A DNA stretch of 64,000 nt from Cinclus cinclus (GCF_963662255.1 NW_026912217.1:1-64000), one strand, 5' to 3'; counted from the first letter of the stretch, positions 45,497-59,176 are shown. Made by a program: numbers and translations. Notes: generated from the letters alone by a model not told the origin.

Positions 45497-46889
45497 GAAA
45501 CGCCGGGGCCGTTTGTCCGCGTGTCCGCGTGTCCGTTCGCCGCTCGCCCCACACGCCCCATGCCCGAGCCCCGCGCGCCCCGGGGCAGCCCCTGAGTCTG
45601 TCCAAACACGGGAACTTTGCCCTGTTCAGCCAAGGCCCAGAGTCCTGACTCCCGCACAGTGACACAGCAATCCCCTCGCTCGCTGCTGTGCATTGGCCCC
45701 GCTGAGGCTCACACACTGCCGCCGGGGCACGTTCCCTGGCTGGAGGATTCCTGCCCCACCCAAGCACTGCCCTTATGTCTCCAGCATTGCTTTCCAACAA
45801 AGCCACGGGAAGGCAAACTCTCTGCAGCTCATGGTACTTTACAGTGTCTAAGACTCACAAGTCATCGACCAGGAATTGTAAGGGAATGCAGCCCTGACTG
45901 CAGCCCTCCCAGAGTAGATGACAAAAAGAATCTAAAACGGGGAAATGCAGGTGAACTGGGTGAACTTTGTCTGAAAGAAGGGTCATTTTTTTCTAATAAT
46001 TTCTAGTCCATTCCCTCAGCTTTTATGCTTCTTACAAGGCCATTTGCATGCCAGATTCCTCATCAAAGGAGAACCCTGAGCTTGTGGAACTGCGTGTCTG
46101 TTCCTCTGCAGGGACACTCAGGGTGAGACAGGATGCAATTTTGAAGCAATTCAGCTCCCTCTCAGGATGTTGATCTTGGGGATGGAGGAGTCAGGCTGGT
46201 TTCAGCACTGTTGACCCCAAAAGCAGCGTGATCCCCCTCTTCATTTCCCACCGGGAGCTTTGCAAACAGAGTCTTGTTGGAGTTGTTTGAGCCCATTCCA
46301 GGCAGAGCCTCCTGCTGCAGCAGGAACTGCCTTTCCTGTGCCATGGCCAGGGCAGATCCCGCTGCAGGAAAAGGCCCAGGCCAGCCCCAAAACAGGGAGG
46401 GCCTTGGGCACAAGTGCAGAGTGCCGTGGTGGCACCTGTGCCAGGGAGAGCCTGAGACACCAAAGGCACCTTGGCAGCAGCAGCTGCTTCCAGGGCATGG
46501 CCACAAGCCTCCCTTGGCAACCCGGCCTGGTGGCCACCACTGCAGAGCTGCAGCTTCAGGGGTCATTTCTGGCTGGGCTCTGCAAAGCCACTCGTGCTCC
46601 AGGAACCCGACTGGGAAGCAATTGGCCCCAGCACCTTGGGGACAAGATATTAATGGCAAAACTCTTCATCCCTGCAGGGACAGGAGAGGGACAGAGGAAA
46701 GGGAAGAGCCAGGCCCAGGGGACATGACTGCAATGGTGGTGGCTGGGAGGTCGGTGCCACTGCAGCAGCCTGGCTGGCCCTCAGCAGACATTCTGGCCAC
46801 AAGAGTTGTGAGCAGCTATTGGCCCTGCAGGGCTGAGGCTTTTCCCCTTTGGTGGGCACAGACTGATGGAGCAGCACAGCTGAACTCCT
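45497..46889. other. Unique stretch between the kinase 5' region and the second palindrome
   Basis: No gene recognised. 46813-46884 resembles 14749-14814 of the left arm but is clearly more diverged than the rest of the third copy, so it is an older paralogous piece. Near-identity with the left arm begins at CCTGGCACTG (46890). Confidence 0.5.
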
Positions 46890-47536
46890 CCTGGCACTGT
46901 TCCCTGCGGTGTGCAGTGGTGTCACAGCAGCCTGGGGCACCTGGGAGCCCTCAGTGCCAGCAGGGACTGGAGATGGCAGCGCTGGCATCCTGGAGGTTGT
47001 GCAGGGAACAGAGGTGGGGACTCTCTCTCCATGGGGAGCTTCCAGGTGGAAAAGGCTGCTGTGAGCAGGCAGCTGCAAGGGCAGAGAAAGGAGGGGCTGG
47101 AGCCCTTGATGTGTGCCAGTGCCACAGTCCTGGGCAGCAGCCACCAAGCACAGGGGGAGCAGAGGGCACAGCCAGAGGGACAAAACCAGTCAAGGTCAGA
47201 GAGTGGGAAGAGCCAGAGCTGGGAGCAGGAACAGCTGCTTCCTTGCACCCTTGAAGAAAGCTCTTGGCTGCTTCAAAGCACTGAAGGGCCTGAAGGGTAG
47301 AGAGGAGGCCACAGCAAACAATGCTCCTGGTGCCACACCCTCCCCTCTCAGCGTCCCAGAAGGAATTGCATGAGCTGTATTCTTCTTCTCCCTGAGCCCT
47401 CTCGTTCAGCCTGAGCAGCTTAGCAGCAGGAGCTAAAGGAGCTGGAGCCTTAGGCCACAAGGGCTGACCAAGAGGGGCCTTTTGGACTCAAGGAATGCTG
47501 CTAACATGGACCTAGCTGAATGCAGCAGATGGAATC

Positions 47537-47634
47537 CTGGAATTACAGAATCCTTCCAGTTGGGAAAGACCTCAGAGCTCATGCAGTCCTGCTGTTCACC
47601 CAGCACTGTCAAGCCCAGCAGTAAATCACATGCC
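47537..47634 (-). mobile_element. CR1 LINE 3' fragment (third copy)
   Basis: Direct counterpart of 15893-15990. Confidence 0.7.
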
Positions 47635-47658
47635 TGAAGTACCAAAGGCTGGACAAGA

Positions 47659-48364
47659 GGCCCTGACTGAGGGCTGAACACCAGGCCCTGAGCCAAAGGG
47701 GATCTCTGGATGAACCTTCCAACCAAATGTTATCTTTGTATCCACACATGACCAAACTATGCACAGACATGAGTGCTGTGATAGATGTATGCACTCATGA
47801 GTGAAAGGTGGATTGACCTTTGTGTATTTAGAAGCTGAACAAGTCCATGAAATCCAACATCTGGCCTTGTTTGGGGTGTGTTTGGTCAAAGCCAACTCCT
47901 TGGGTTCCTCCTTGAGCCCTGGCCAGGCTCTGGGTGTGAGCCAAGAGGAGAATGAAACCAGAAGTTGCTGCACTAGAAGTGCTGTCAGTTTGTTTCTTCA
48001 GCACTGTCAGAGCTGGGCCCTCTCTCAGCAGGGCTGGAAGCCTCAGCTGTGGCTGGAGGCACCTGCAGGAATTCCCAGTGTCCGGGAGTGGCTCTGCAGT
48101 CCTTGGCTGTGACAGCTTCCCCCAGCTGATGTGTGCATCTGGGTGATGGTAAAGTCTGGGGGGAACTGCTGAGGGATCTTTCTTAATCACTGCGGGCACT
48201 TCTTGGGAGTGAGGACTGGGTGCATTGCTGAACTTCTCCTTCTGTGATTCTTTGCTGCTTTGAACTTTAGAAAATTAGGCAATTCCTTCAGCTGGTGTCT
48301 GTGTCTTTGGTGCTGACCTTGCCCACTGGTAAAAGCAAAGTGGCGTATTCTGGCTGGATCACAA
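47659..48364. repeat. Intra-arm repeat R, copy 1 (third copy)
   Basis: Direct counterpart of 16015-16720. Confidence 0.7.
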
Positions 48365-49387
48365 CAAAATGTCACTTTTAAAATGTAAATATAAGGAGTC
48401 TGTCCCGTTGGAAATTGCTGGATGCGAAGCCCTTCCCTAGAGTTGTGTGTCTCAGGAGTGGGCTGAGGTCAGAGCACTGTGGGAGCAGTGGAGCCGTGAG
48501 TTAAAAGAGGCTGAACCAGTGGGTGTCTTCAAATGCATCCCGAAATTGCATATGGAAAAAGGAAAAGAACTTGTGTGTTTTGGGAGGATGAGGATGGATT
48601 TTGTTAAGAGCATATTGGAAACAGCAGCAACAGAAGGAACAATTTGTGTTGGAACACTCCCACATGGAGACACAGAAAAAGTTTTAATCTTGAGCTTGAA
48701 TTTCATTGTGCTTGTGATATAATAATGTTACTGTGTTATATCAACATATGTGTACGCATATCTTACATGTCATGAAATAATATTTTTATTTTTATATAAA
48801 TAATAATAATAATAATGTGAAATAATGCTGACAGTACTCGTGTGTTAGCTTTGGTTGCTCAGGGATGTAACACTGAATACCCTACAGAAAAGCTTTAACA
48901 AGGACATCAACGTCACGGCAAACTTTGTGAGACTGTTTATAATGAATACAGGAGGAAGGGATGAAATTGGCTGCTTTCATGGGGTTTGCTGACACTGTGA
49001 TGTGGAATGTGTTTTTTGTTAGTGTGGAAAACACAGTGATTAAGACTGCTGGGTTTTTCATACAGCAGGCTATCCACAAGCTGCGGCATTGGTTGGACAG
49101 ATGAATGTTTGTTAAAAGAGCAGTTGAAAAAATGAGGAGCTGAGAAGCTGTCCCGATGGAGAAGCCAACTCCCAGATGTGCTCCCTACCCTTAGCAATGG
49201 GCCCACTGGGAAATGGAAAGGCCCTGGATGTGCATGGCTGCTCCCGGTTTGCAAATACAACCATGGCCAGTGAGACTTGGACTTCCTGGGAAATTGTTCT
49301 GGGTGCCATGGTCCCTGACAGGGCCCCCCAGAGGCTGCAGGGCTGGACTGTGATGCACTGGAATTAATTAGGATAAATCAGAAGCAA

Positions 49388-49938
49388 ATGAGAGTTATCA
49401 ATACGGAAAGAGGAGTTCAGATTCCTCCAGGACACTTTGTTTGGGGAACTGCTCACTGGAGCTTGGCCTTGCAAAGGGTTCACGTCACGGGAAGAGGAAT
49501 TGATGCAGATTGTCAAGGAGAAATCAAAGTAATCCTTTTCAGCAATAGTGAACACGATTGGATGATTTAGCCCTGTGGCACAGTAGCACCATTATTGATC
49601 TTCCAGCTTTCGAAATATCAGTGAAGGAAGGAGATCCAGTTCAGATCAGCACTGTTTGTGGAGATCAAGGCTTTGGATGCAGCAGTCCTAATAATGGAGC
49701 CAAAGTGTGGGTGGAGAGGCCAAGTGGCCCTCCCAAGCCAGCTGCAGGAACAGCTCTGGGGAAAGACAAGACTGTTGGAATGCTGGAACCTGGCAATATG
49801 TCCCTGCAGCCAAGTGCTCTATGTGAGAACAAGTGGATGCTTTGGGATATTGTTTTAGAGATCGTGCCAGACCACATCTGCGTGTTTGCCCCAAGGGTCC
49901 CGTTTGGGAAATGCTCTGATCCACGGGGCTCCATGTGA
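49388..49938 (+). pseudogene. Retroviral dUTPase-like relic (third copy)
   Basis: Same two frames and same frameshift as 18207-18757. Confidence 0.5.
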
Positions 49939-51578
49939 AGGCTGATGTGACACTGAGGCACTTCCAGACAAATTCCAGCCAGGAGCCTGGGGGTCCCTCA
50001 GGGCCTGGGACCCGGCACCTCTCCAGCCAAAGGGGAAAGGACCCCAGCAAGCCTTGTTACCCACAGACAGCGTGGGAAAGCTGAACAGCAAAGGTCCCTC
50101 GGGACATTATTCTGGAATTAAATGGGCACCAGCTGCATGGACAGTGGAATTACTGTTCCTAACCCGGATGAGACTGAGGAAAAAGAATGAGTCACCTTGT
50201 CACTAAAGTAGTGCTTATGTCTGTAAGTTGTGTCTTGAGAGTCAGCCAGAATCTTTGTTTGCCAGAAACACCTGTAGAGTTTCATCAGGGATTAGTCCTG
50301 AAATTGTTCTGAAAATGTAAAGATCTTAGTAGCCAAAATACTCCATGTAAGTAATTGCTGGGTATGTCCTCAACTAATGTTGGGAGGAATGGGGGTCCCT
50401 TGGAGGGCCCACCCTGTGGGGTGGCCAGAGCTCTGTCCATGGGCTCTGACTCCTAACAGAGTCAGTGCAGGGACAGTTAAAGAAAACTGTGCTGTGCAAA
50501 AAAGGAATACAATGATCAGCTTCACAGGGTTCACTAAGATTTCCCTTCAGTAGAAACTGAACCCTGTTGGAGTTAGAGGCCCCAGTGTGAAAGGATTTCT
50601 GTGCTTTGCCATCACTCCCAATGTCCATAGAACTTGGGGTGCTGGAGCTGGTCAGGGTCAGTGTTAGAGCACTGCCAGCTGCAGGGCCACTGTGAAACTG
50701 CTGTGGCCTAAAGGCACGGGGGACACAAGAGGAGCACAGGGAGGAGCCCTGGATGCATCAGCAGCCCACAGTGGGAAATGGGAAATCAGACCTTTGGTAC
50801 TGGGAATGGGACCTGCTGGATGTGCAGAGACAATGCCTGTAAAGGCTTCCCTCAATGTGTTTGGGTCCTGTTTTTCAGGCAGTGTTGATGCCTCCCTTGG
50901 GGGTATTTCAGCAACAAGCAGAAGGAAGAGTTTGGGCCGAGAGAACATTTCCCCCCACAGAGTGCCTTTGGTCTCAGAAAGCCAAAGACTCTGGTTCACC
51001 CTGTGCCCCATGAGCACTGCCTCGTCCTATGGAGTTCACATTAATGAGCTACATGGATTATTTGAAGAAGTAGAAAAGGATACTGTGCAAATATCCAGTA
51101 GCACATCCTGTGAGCTCCAACAAACACAAATGGGGCTCTACAGAACCTCATGGCCTTGGATCATCTGCTTGCTGGGCAAGGAGGAGCCTGGGCTATGACG
51201 GGACAGGAATGTTGCACTTCTATCAGTGATGAGTCTGAAGTGCAGCCATCAGGAATCACCTCAATAGGAAGAGCAGTAGAAGAGTGGCAGAAAGAAGAAA
51301 ATTCTTCTTGCTGAGATTGCCTTCATGCCTGCCAAATTGGAGGCTGCTGTGAAATGCATTTGTGGCAGTCACTGCAAACATTGCAGTGTGAGCCCTTGGT
51401 GTGTAATGATTCCATGTTAGAGTTGTTGTGACACTTTGTGCTGGGAAATGGAGCACTGAGACTTGTCTCAAGAGAGACACAGTCTCAAGAGAAAGTGGGG
51501 ATTTGAGAAACAACAGAGAAGAGCAACTAATTAGGCATGTTTTAAAAGAGTTGCAAATTACAGCTCTGAGTAATGAAC

Positions 51579-51609
51579 TGTTCTTCAATTAATGCTTAAT
51601 TGAAGAACA
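51579..51609. repeat. 14-bp-arm inverted repeat (third copy)
   Basis: Identical to 20398-20428. Confidence 0.85.
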
Positions 51610-51710
51610 AGAGGTGATGCCTTTGTGCCTCATACCTAAATCCAAGACTCCATTATTGAAGGAATTGTTATGGAGGTTGTAGTTCATGCCTTGGTCAAAG
51701 CACTGGTTGA

Positions 51711-52356
51711 AGTACCAAGGCCCGAACATCAGGCCCTGAGCCAAAGCTGAACTCTAGATGCACCTTCCAAGCAAATGTTATATTTTTATCTGCTCATCAT
51801 TGAGGCTTTTTTAGCAATACGATCTCTGTATCTGTGTATTGGTGAAAGAAGGATTTCCCTTTCAGCATTTAGAAATCCAACAAGGTCCCATCTGGCCTTC
51901 TTTGGGGGTGTTTGGTCCAAGTGAACTCCCTTGGTTCCTCCTTGAGCCCTGGCCAGGCATTGGGAGGAACCAAACAGGAGACTTAAACCCATGTTTCTGC
52001 ACTAGGAGTGCTGTCAGATTCTCTGTTCAACACCATCAGAGCTGGGCCCTCTCTCAGCAGGGCTGGAAGCCTCAGCTGTGGCTGGAGGCACCTGCAGGAA
52101 TTCCCAGTGTCCGGGAGTGGCTCTGCAGTCCTTGGCTGTGACAGCTTCCCCCAGCTGATGTGTGCATCTGGGTGATGGTAAAGTCTGGGGGGAACTGCTG
52201 ATGGATCTTTCTTAATCACTGCGGGCACTTCTTGGGAGTGAGGACTGGGTGCATTGCTGAGCTTCTCCTGTTGTGATTCTTTGCAGTTTTGCGTTATATA
52301 AATTACGCAATTCCTTCAGCTGGTGTCTGTGTCTTTGGTGCTGACCCTGGCCACTG
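51711..52356. repeat. Intra-arm repeat R, copy 2 (third copy)
   Basis: Direct counterpart of 20530-21175. Confidence 0.7.
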
Positions 52357-52705
52357 GTGAAACTGAGTCCCATCGTGCCTAGGAGTTACCTGGGAAGACA
52401 AACGCCACCACTGCAAATGTCCCCTGGTTTCTGCCTTCTTCCCCCCACTTTATACGCTGAGCATGATGTCCCATGGTCCGGGATCTCCCCCGGGTCAGTT
52501 GGGGTCACCTGTCCTGGCTGTGTCCCCTCCCAAGCTCCCCAGCACCCCCAGCCCCTCCCCAGCATGGCTGGATGAGGGGCAGGAAAGGCCTTGGCTCTGT
52601 GCAAGCTCAGCAAGAGCAAAACCGTCTGTGTGTGATGGAGCCTGTGCTCAGCACCCGACCCCAGCAGTGTCTCGGTGCCAGCGTCCGTGGCATCAGGCCC
52701 TACAA

Positions 52706-53325
52706 GGGGTTTCCATGGCAAGTGCCATGCCAGGTGACCCAGGTGTCCTGTCCCAGTGAGGCTTGCCATGGAAACAGTGCCCAGCTGACCTTTCTGTCTG
52801 GCTGAGCTGGCCTTTGGCCCTGGCCCTGGCCCTGGGGTTTGCTGCTGGTCCCGCTGCGCCTGCCCAGCCAGCGCGGCACAGGGCAGGTGGCCATGGCACA
52901 AGCCCCCAGCGAGGGATCCCCTCTGGCTCTGGGCAGTGACAGCAGCCCTGAGCAAGGGGCCCAGGGCAGGTTTCCATGACAAGCAGCCATCACAATGGCT
53001 CCAGGCGTTGGCTGCCGTGGCACCAAACTGAGGAAGGGGTCTCTGTGGCTGTTGCCATGGCACCTGACTGCATCAATGAGTGTCAGTGCAGCTGAAGCTG
53101 GACCAGCCCCGGCACCGCTTTGTCCTCAGGCTTGCCATGGCAGCTGAGGACACAACAGGTCTGCATGCAAGTGCCCATGGAACCTGACTGCACAAATGGC
53201 TCCTTGGGGTGGTTTCCAAGGCAACTTGAACTGATGAGGGTTGCCCTGGCACCCAAACCTACTAGTGGGGGTCAGTGCAGTGTCCCTGGCAACAGTCCCT
53301 TGCAATGGCCCAGGGCACCTTGGGA
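52706..53325. repeat. X-box-like motif cluster (third copy)
   Basis: Uninterrupted version of the RFX-motif cluster. The motif hit by the LTR in the left arm reads GTTGCCATGGCACC at 53051-53064. Confidence 0.6.
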
Positions 53326-53672
53326 TGCTAATCCACCCTCACAGCTGGGCAGGGCAGCTCTGGAATGGTCTTGGTGCTGCCTGGGGCTTGGCACACACTT
53401 GAGGAGGGTGTCTGTTTTCAGTGGGGAACTTTTCGTTGTTTGGAGCAATCAAAACTGTTGTAGGTTGGTGTAAAAAAAAAAAAAAAACAAAGAGGAAAAC
53501 CCTTCTTAGGGTGTGTGCAGCCAGTTCTCCAAGCAAAGCAGGGGTGTCAGCTGAGTCAGGACAGACAGGATGCGGTTGGGGAATGTGCAGCAAGGTTGTC
53601 CACACCGGGTCAAACCTCAAGGCACAGCTTCTCTGAGCAGGCCAGACCTCCTTAGGAGAGACCCTGGAGCAA

Positions 53673-54315
53673 TATCCATCACACAATGCTACAATCTCAG
53701 GGCCTGAGAGGAGACTGCAGAAACCTCTCCAGGAGTCCAAGTCAGAAAAAAGAATGCAAAGGGTCTGGAGGCATTAATATGTCCCACTGAGGTCCAGCTG
53801 CAGCACAGGCTGCTCATGGGCTCCTTGCAGGAGGGAATTGGAGGCCAGGATTGCACAAAATCCTCACAGAGACTCAGTGTGGGAAGGAAAATGCAAAGTA
53901 CCTTAAAATACCTTGGTTATCTCAAAGCATTAATGAGCGCCCCCCCAGTGTCCATACAGAGCAATCAAGGGACTCCTTTAAGTAGATAATTGGAGGTCAA
54001 GATTGCACAAACCTCTCCTGGAGTCGGTATCAAAAGGGAAACACCTAGTACTTGAAAAATCTGAAGTACCCTGAAGCATTAATGAGCCCCACTGAGTGTT
54101 GGTAATGACTAAGAATCTCAAGGGACTCATTAGAGCAGATAATTGAAGACCAGGATTGTAGGAAGCTCTGAGAGACTCCAAGGCAAGAGCAAAGGCCAAG
54201 GTCCTTTGGAAAACCTGCAGTCCCTGGAAGCATTCAGGAGCCCCCCAGGGCCATTCCTGACCAAGGCTCCCCAGGGACTCATGCCAGCAGATCCCTGAGG
54301 CCACCGGGGTGTGGG
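53673..54315. repeat. Degenerate ~150-bp tandem repeat (third copy)
   Basis: Direct counterpart of 22985-23625. Confidence 0.75.
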
Positions 54316-56281
54316 GCAGGGGAGGATGCTGAGGGCAGGACAAGGGGGTGACAGTGCCCAGCCTTGCTGGGGCTGTGCCAGGAGGCCCCAGTGGCTCAGG
54401 ACAAGGTGTCTCCTCCCAGCCCTTGGTGGCACAGACGCTGCTGTGCCCCAGGGCACCAAGACTTGGCTTCTCCTGGGCACTGCCAGCCCTGCCAGGGCCC
54501 TTGGCCATGTCCAGCACAGCTTGTCCTGCACTGTCCCACAGCTGCTGCTGTGCCCCTGCAGGCTGCACACTCCCATCTCGCTGCCCCCCTGGCTCTGCCC
54601 TGCCACTGCCCACCCTGCCCTGACTTCTGCCCAGGCTGTCTCTGCAACCCCCAACCAATGGGCTGGGGATGGGCAAGTGTTCCATAGGGCACAGGGAGGG
54701 GACAGCTTGGCTAGGGTGACCCAAGGGCTCTCCCATTGCATGCGATGTCAAGGGCAGCAATAAACTGAGGGCAAGGAAGGGTGTCAGATGGTCTCTGAAT
54801 TTTCTCTATTAATACGTTTGTCTTCCAAAGCAACCACTACATCTACTGAATTCTTGCCTCCCTGTGGTTTTCTTTGCTTCTGCATTTGGCCTTTGCTTTT
54901 TACTTCCTTGCCCTGCCCTCCCCATTAATCTCTCTTTCTGTTGACCCACAGGTTTTCAGCTTATTTTCTCCTGTTGTCTGACTGAGGAGGGCCAGTGACA
55001 GACACTTGGCTGTCACTTGATGGACAGAGAGGTTTAACCATGGTCACCTTTCCTAAGCCTTCTCTTCTGGGCACAGCCAGCAATGTCAGGGCTCTGTCAG
55101 GTGCCCAGCCCTGAGCTGGGCTCATGCCCCGCTCACAGCCACAGGGCCATCCAGGGACACGAGTCCTTCCCTGGCACACACACAGACAGTTCATTGCAGC
55201 ACGGGCAGCGGCTCCCTGGGCTCTGCTGCCGCTGCCAGAGCCTGGCAGGGAGCTCAGCCCTGCGGGTGTCACCCTGCCCTGCCCCTGCCCCAGGTGCCCC
55301 ACAGCCGGAGGGATGGACACGGGGAGCTCTGGGCACAGGAGCTCATCCCAGCCCTGCATTCAGGAGTTCCCAGGGGACCTTACTCTCTGGAAACTCCAGG
55401 AAGAGCTGAAGGTGTTTGTGCTCCCTGGGTTTATGTCGTCGTCGTTCCCACCCCCACCCCACACAGAGGATGCTCAGGGCTGTGTCTTGTCCTTGCACTG
55501 CAAACACAGACTCCTGACCTGGTCACTTGATGTCCCTCCATGGAGGGAAGAGCAACCTCTGTGACCTGGGCTGAGAGGCCACTGCTGGAAGCAGCGCTGC
55601 CTTTGCAAGGGCACACCTGGGGGCCACCACCCTGAACACTGCCACATTTTTCTCTTCACTGCTGATTTCCTCTCCAGGGCACTGTGTTGGGCACATCCTT
55701 GAGAACAAATTGGGAAGAAGATTGAAGCTTTCGGGCCCTGCTCCGGGGACATGCCCTTGCACCATGGAAATGCTGTTGTAGAGCCCAGCTCTGTCCCAGC
55801 AGTGCCCACAACCTGTCCTTGCCTGCAGTCTCTGGACAGTCACCCAGCAGGGCAGGGACCAAGCTGAGAGAGCCCTGAGGCCTTAAACCAGCACAGGGGC
55901 TCTGAAGGGGAGTGTGGAAGTGAAGGAAGAGGAGGTTACACAGGAGAAGCCCTGGGGCTCCCTGGCAATGCTGTTCTGCTGGGACTCTTCTCCCCCTGCT
56001 CTGCCCACAGGCACCGACCCTGCAGCTCCAGAGATGTCAGGGAGGAAAGATGTCAGGCAAACAAGACAACACAGAGTTCTTTCTGTTGTTTCAGCACACA
56101 CTTACTGTACTAGAGCTCCCCATTTCTACAGTCTCTGGGTCACACTAGAAAGGCAAATACTGAAATATTTGCCTGAACAGTCCAAGGTTTTGGTGCGAGC
56201 AAGTTCTCAGAAGTGTAACACCTGTGTCAGCAGCAAAAATACGGGACACAAAGTGGGCATTAATGAGTAACTTAGTAACAG

Positions 56282-57235
56282 CTATGCAGAAGAATGACAG
56301 TTCATTGCTTCTGAAAACCACTCAGTGATCATTGTCCTCAGGGTGTCCTTCAGGTCCTGGTTCCTCAGGCTGTAGCTGAGGGCGTTCAGGGCTGGAGGCA
56401 GCACTGAGTACAGAAGTGACAGTGCCAGATGCAGGGATGGGCAGGAGATGGAGGGGGGCTTCAGGTAGGCAAACATGACAGTGCTGAGGAACAGGGAGAG
56501 CACGGCCAGGTGAGGGAGGCAGGTGGAAAAGGCTTTATCCCATCCCTGCTCAGAGGGGATCCTCAGCACGGCCCTGAAGATCTGCACATAGGAGAAAACA
56601 ATGAATACAGAAGAAGCAAATGCTAAACAGGTACCACCCATGAGTAGGCCAAGTTCCCTGGGGTAGAATTTGGAGCAGGAGAGCTTGAGGATCTGGGGCA
56701 TTTCACAGAAGAATTGGCCCAGGGAATTGCCCCGGCACAGGGGCAGTGAAAATGGACTGGGAGTGTGCATGAGAGCATGGAGAAAGCCACTGGCCCAGGC
56801 AGCTGCTGCCATGTGGGCACAAGCTCTGCTGCCCTGGGGGATCCCCTAGTGCAGGGGTGTGCAGATGGACACGTAGTGCTTGTAGCACACGAGGGTCAGG
56901 AGATACTACTCTGCTGTGGTAAAGAACAGCAAGCAAAAGAGCTGTACAGCACATCCTGCACAGGAGATGGGCCTGGTGCCCCAGAGGGAATTGTGCATGG
57001 CTTTGGGGACAGTGGTGCAGGTGGAGCCCAGGTCGCTGAGGGCCAGGTTGAGCAGGAAGAAGAACATGGGGGTGTGCAGGTGGTGGCCGCAGGCTACGGC
57101 GCTGATGATGAGGCCGTTGGCCAGGAGGGCAGCCAGGGAGATGCCCAGGAAGAGGCAGAAGTGCAGGAGCTGCAGCTGCCACGTGTCTGCCAATGCCAGC
57201 AGGAGGAAGTGGCTGCGGGAGCTGCTGTTGGACAT
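56282..57235 (-). pseudogene. OR14-like: Olfactory receptor pseudogene, family 14-like (second copy)
   Basis: Copy of the pseudogene at 25592-26545 with the same two in-frame TAG codons (56906-56908 and 56846-56848) and the same degraded DRY region. The loss of function therefore happened before the spacer was duplicated. All other OR hallmarks are retained. Confidence 0.9.
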
Positions 57236-58615
57236 TTCTTCACTCCGGGCATTGGAGACTGTAGAAAGAAGGCAATGACAAGCTGGGACAGATTTCCCTT
57301 GGTCATTTCTGGTCTAATTTCTTGGGAATCTCACCAATATGACTTCTCTTCCTAGGGGGGATCTTGGCGCAGCTTCTTTATTTTTGAGCTCTGGTTTGTC
57401 TTGCTGCCTCATCTTCAGCATTGCTCTCAGCCTGCACACTGGGGAGCTCAGAGGGAAAACTGGGCTCCCTGTGCCCAGGGCAGTCAGACCTGCTGGTCCC
57501 CACACAAGTGCACTTTGCTCATGGCAACTCCATTTTAGACAAATGAAATTGAAAATGTTCTTAAACAATAAAGTGGACTTTTTAAAGTCTCCAATTTCAA
57601 AATCATTGAACCCTGGAGGCACTGATGGCAGGTGGGGACAAGAAATAGAAAGGTGTCCCTGGTGCTGAGCTCACCTGGATGTGTTTCAGGAATGCAAAGG
57701 CCAAAGCCTGAGCCCCAGTCCCTGGCAAGGCAGATCCTGTCCCTCCCTCATTGCTCAGGGCTCTTCCCGGGGCCAGCAGCCATGGCCAAAGTGCTGCAGG
57801 AGTTGGCTCTGGCAGGGCCTTTCAGCTGCTGCCCATCCCTGTGCCCTCTGCAGCCCAGGCTGTCCTACGGTGCCCATGCCCTGCCCCTCTGTCCCTGCAG
57901 GCTGTCCTCAGCCCCCGGCTGCCCCACCTCGCTGGCCCCTTCCTTTGCTGCCAGCTCTGCCTCCTGCCTGCCTCTGCCTGGCCACACAAAGCCTTGGGCT
58001 GCTCCACACTCTTTCTGGGGGATTTCTTGCACCACAGCCCTGCCCTGGCAGAGAAATTCCTTTCTCCTTGGGTCCAGTCTGGCCCTCCCCAGCGGCCCTT
58101 GGCATTAATCTTTTCTATCTCTGGCTGTTTTCTGCCATGTCAAAAGGATCCACCATCTCTGAAACCACCCTTCAGGCACTCCCAGGGCTCTCCTCCACCA
58201 TCCTCAGCCTCCACTCCACTGAGCACAGAGCTCCTTTGTCCCTGTATCGTGGTCATGTGCTTGAGGCCTCCAAACCCCATCCCAGGAGATCTCTGGACTT
58301 TCTCCAAGATGTTGGCAAATAAACCAATTCTGCTCATAGTCTGAGAAATTCACCGCAGGACCAGGCCAGCCTGACCTGTCTATCCTGGCTACTTTTGTCT
58401 GGGAGCAATCCTTGGATATATGGAATTTGGGAGGCCAAATTCCAATTTAGGTCATGGTCAGGAAGGACAAGAAGGCCGGTTCTTTTCCCTAGGAAGGAAG
58501 GCACAGAGCCCCAGTGCTCCAGAGACTGATGAGAGGCAGCCCTGGACATTCCATGGGCAGCCAGACCTGTCAGGTAGCCCCTGGGAGGCCAAGCCAGCCA
58601 GACCTGTTCCATGTG

Positions 58616-59164
58616 TGATAATTGATAAAAGATTCGCGTCAATCATAAAAGTAGCTGGGTTTGTATAAACCAGAATACTCAGGTCTGAAATGAAGCATGG
58701 ACATTAGACAGAGAAAATACATATGATTAAATAATTTTGTTTAAATCCCCCTATTATGAATATTATGATTTTTTTATTAAATTGTATCTGATACCAGTTT
58801 GTAAAACGGGGGTTTCCCACGGCCTGAAAGATATTGCAAAATCAGATTTCCTGCATTTGTATAATCAATTGCAGCCTAAAAGATTTTGCACTACCAGATT
58901 TCCTGCCTTGGTGTAATCAATTGCAACTTAGCTGTTAAGACAAGACCCCCATGTCTACTGTTCCTTATCTACCAAGACCACATGGCTGCTTGGCAAACTG
59001 TCCCGAGACTACAAGGAGAACCATCCTATAAAAAGGAGCTGCCAACCAACGTTCGACGGAGCGTGGAGTGGGCGCTGACCCCTCACGTTCCCCAGCGCTG
59101 CTTGCTCCATCTATACCAAATAAAGCAATCTAAATTTTGCTAAATATCGAGACTTTGTTTCTCA
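58616..59164 (+). mobile_element. 5' LTR of the ERV1 provirus, second copy (edges approximate)
   Basis: TATA box near 59027 and AATAAA near 59119, as in the first copy. Edges are uncertain for the same reason. Confidence 0.6.
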
Positions 59165-59176
59165 TTTATAATAATT

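Larger units (their letters stand above)
44380..45560. promoter_or_regulatory. CpG-island-like 5' region of the PIM1-like gene
   Basis: Very GC- and CpG-rich sequence covering exons 1-3 and the upstream CAG tract, in sharp contrast to the CpG-poor satellite and AT-richer arms. It is the likely promoter and first-exon island of the kinase. I see no clear TATA box at the right distance. The left arm lacks this block entirely. Confidence 0.65.
46890..54802. repeat. Palindrome 2, left arm (third copy of the arm, direct to the first)
   Basis: Matches 15246-24112 in the same orientation, with the two solo LTR sites empty (48950-48954, 53052-53055). It lacks everything upstream of 15246: both kinase copies and the CAG microsatellite. 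Confidence 0.95.

Noticed and set aside
44959..45693. Poly-alanine frame across the CTG tract
   Set aside because: Alternative frame of the same trinucleotide run. It is not in frame with the kinase and shows no other support.
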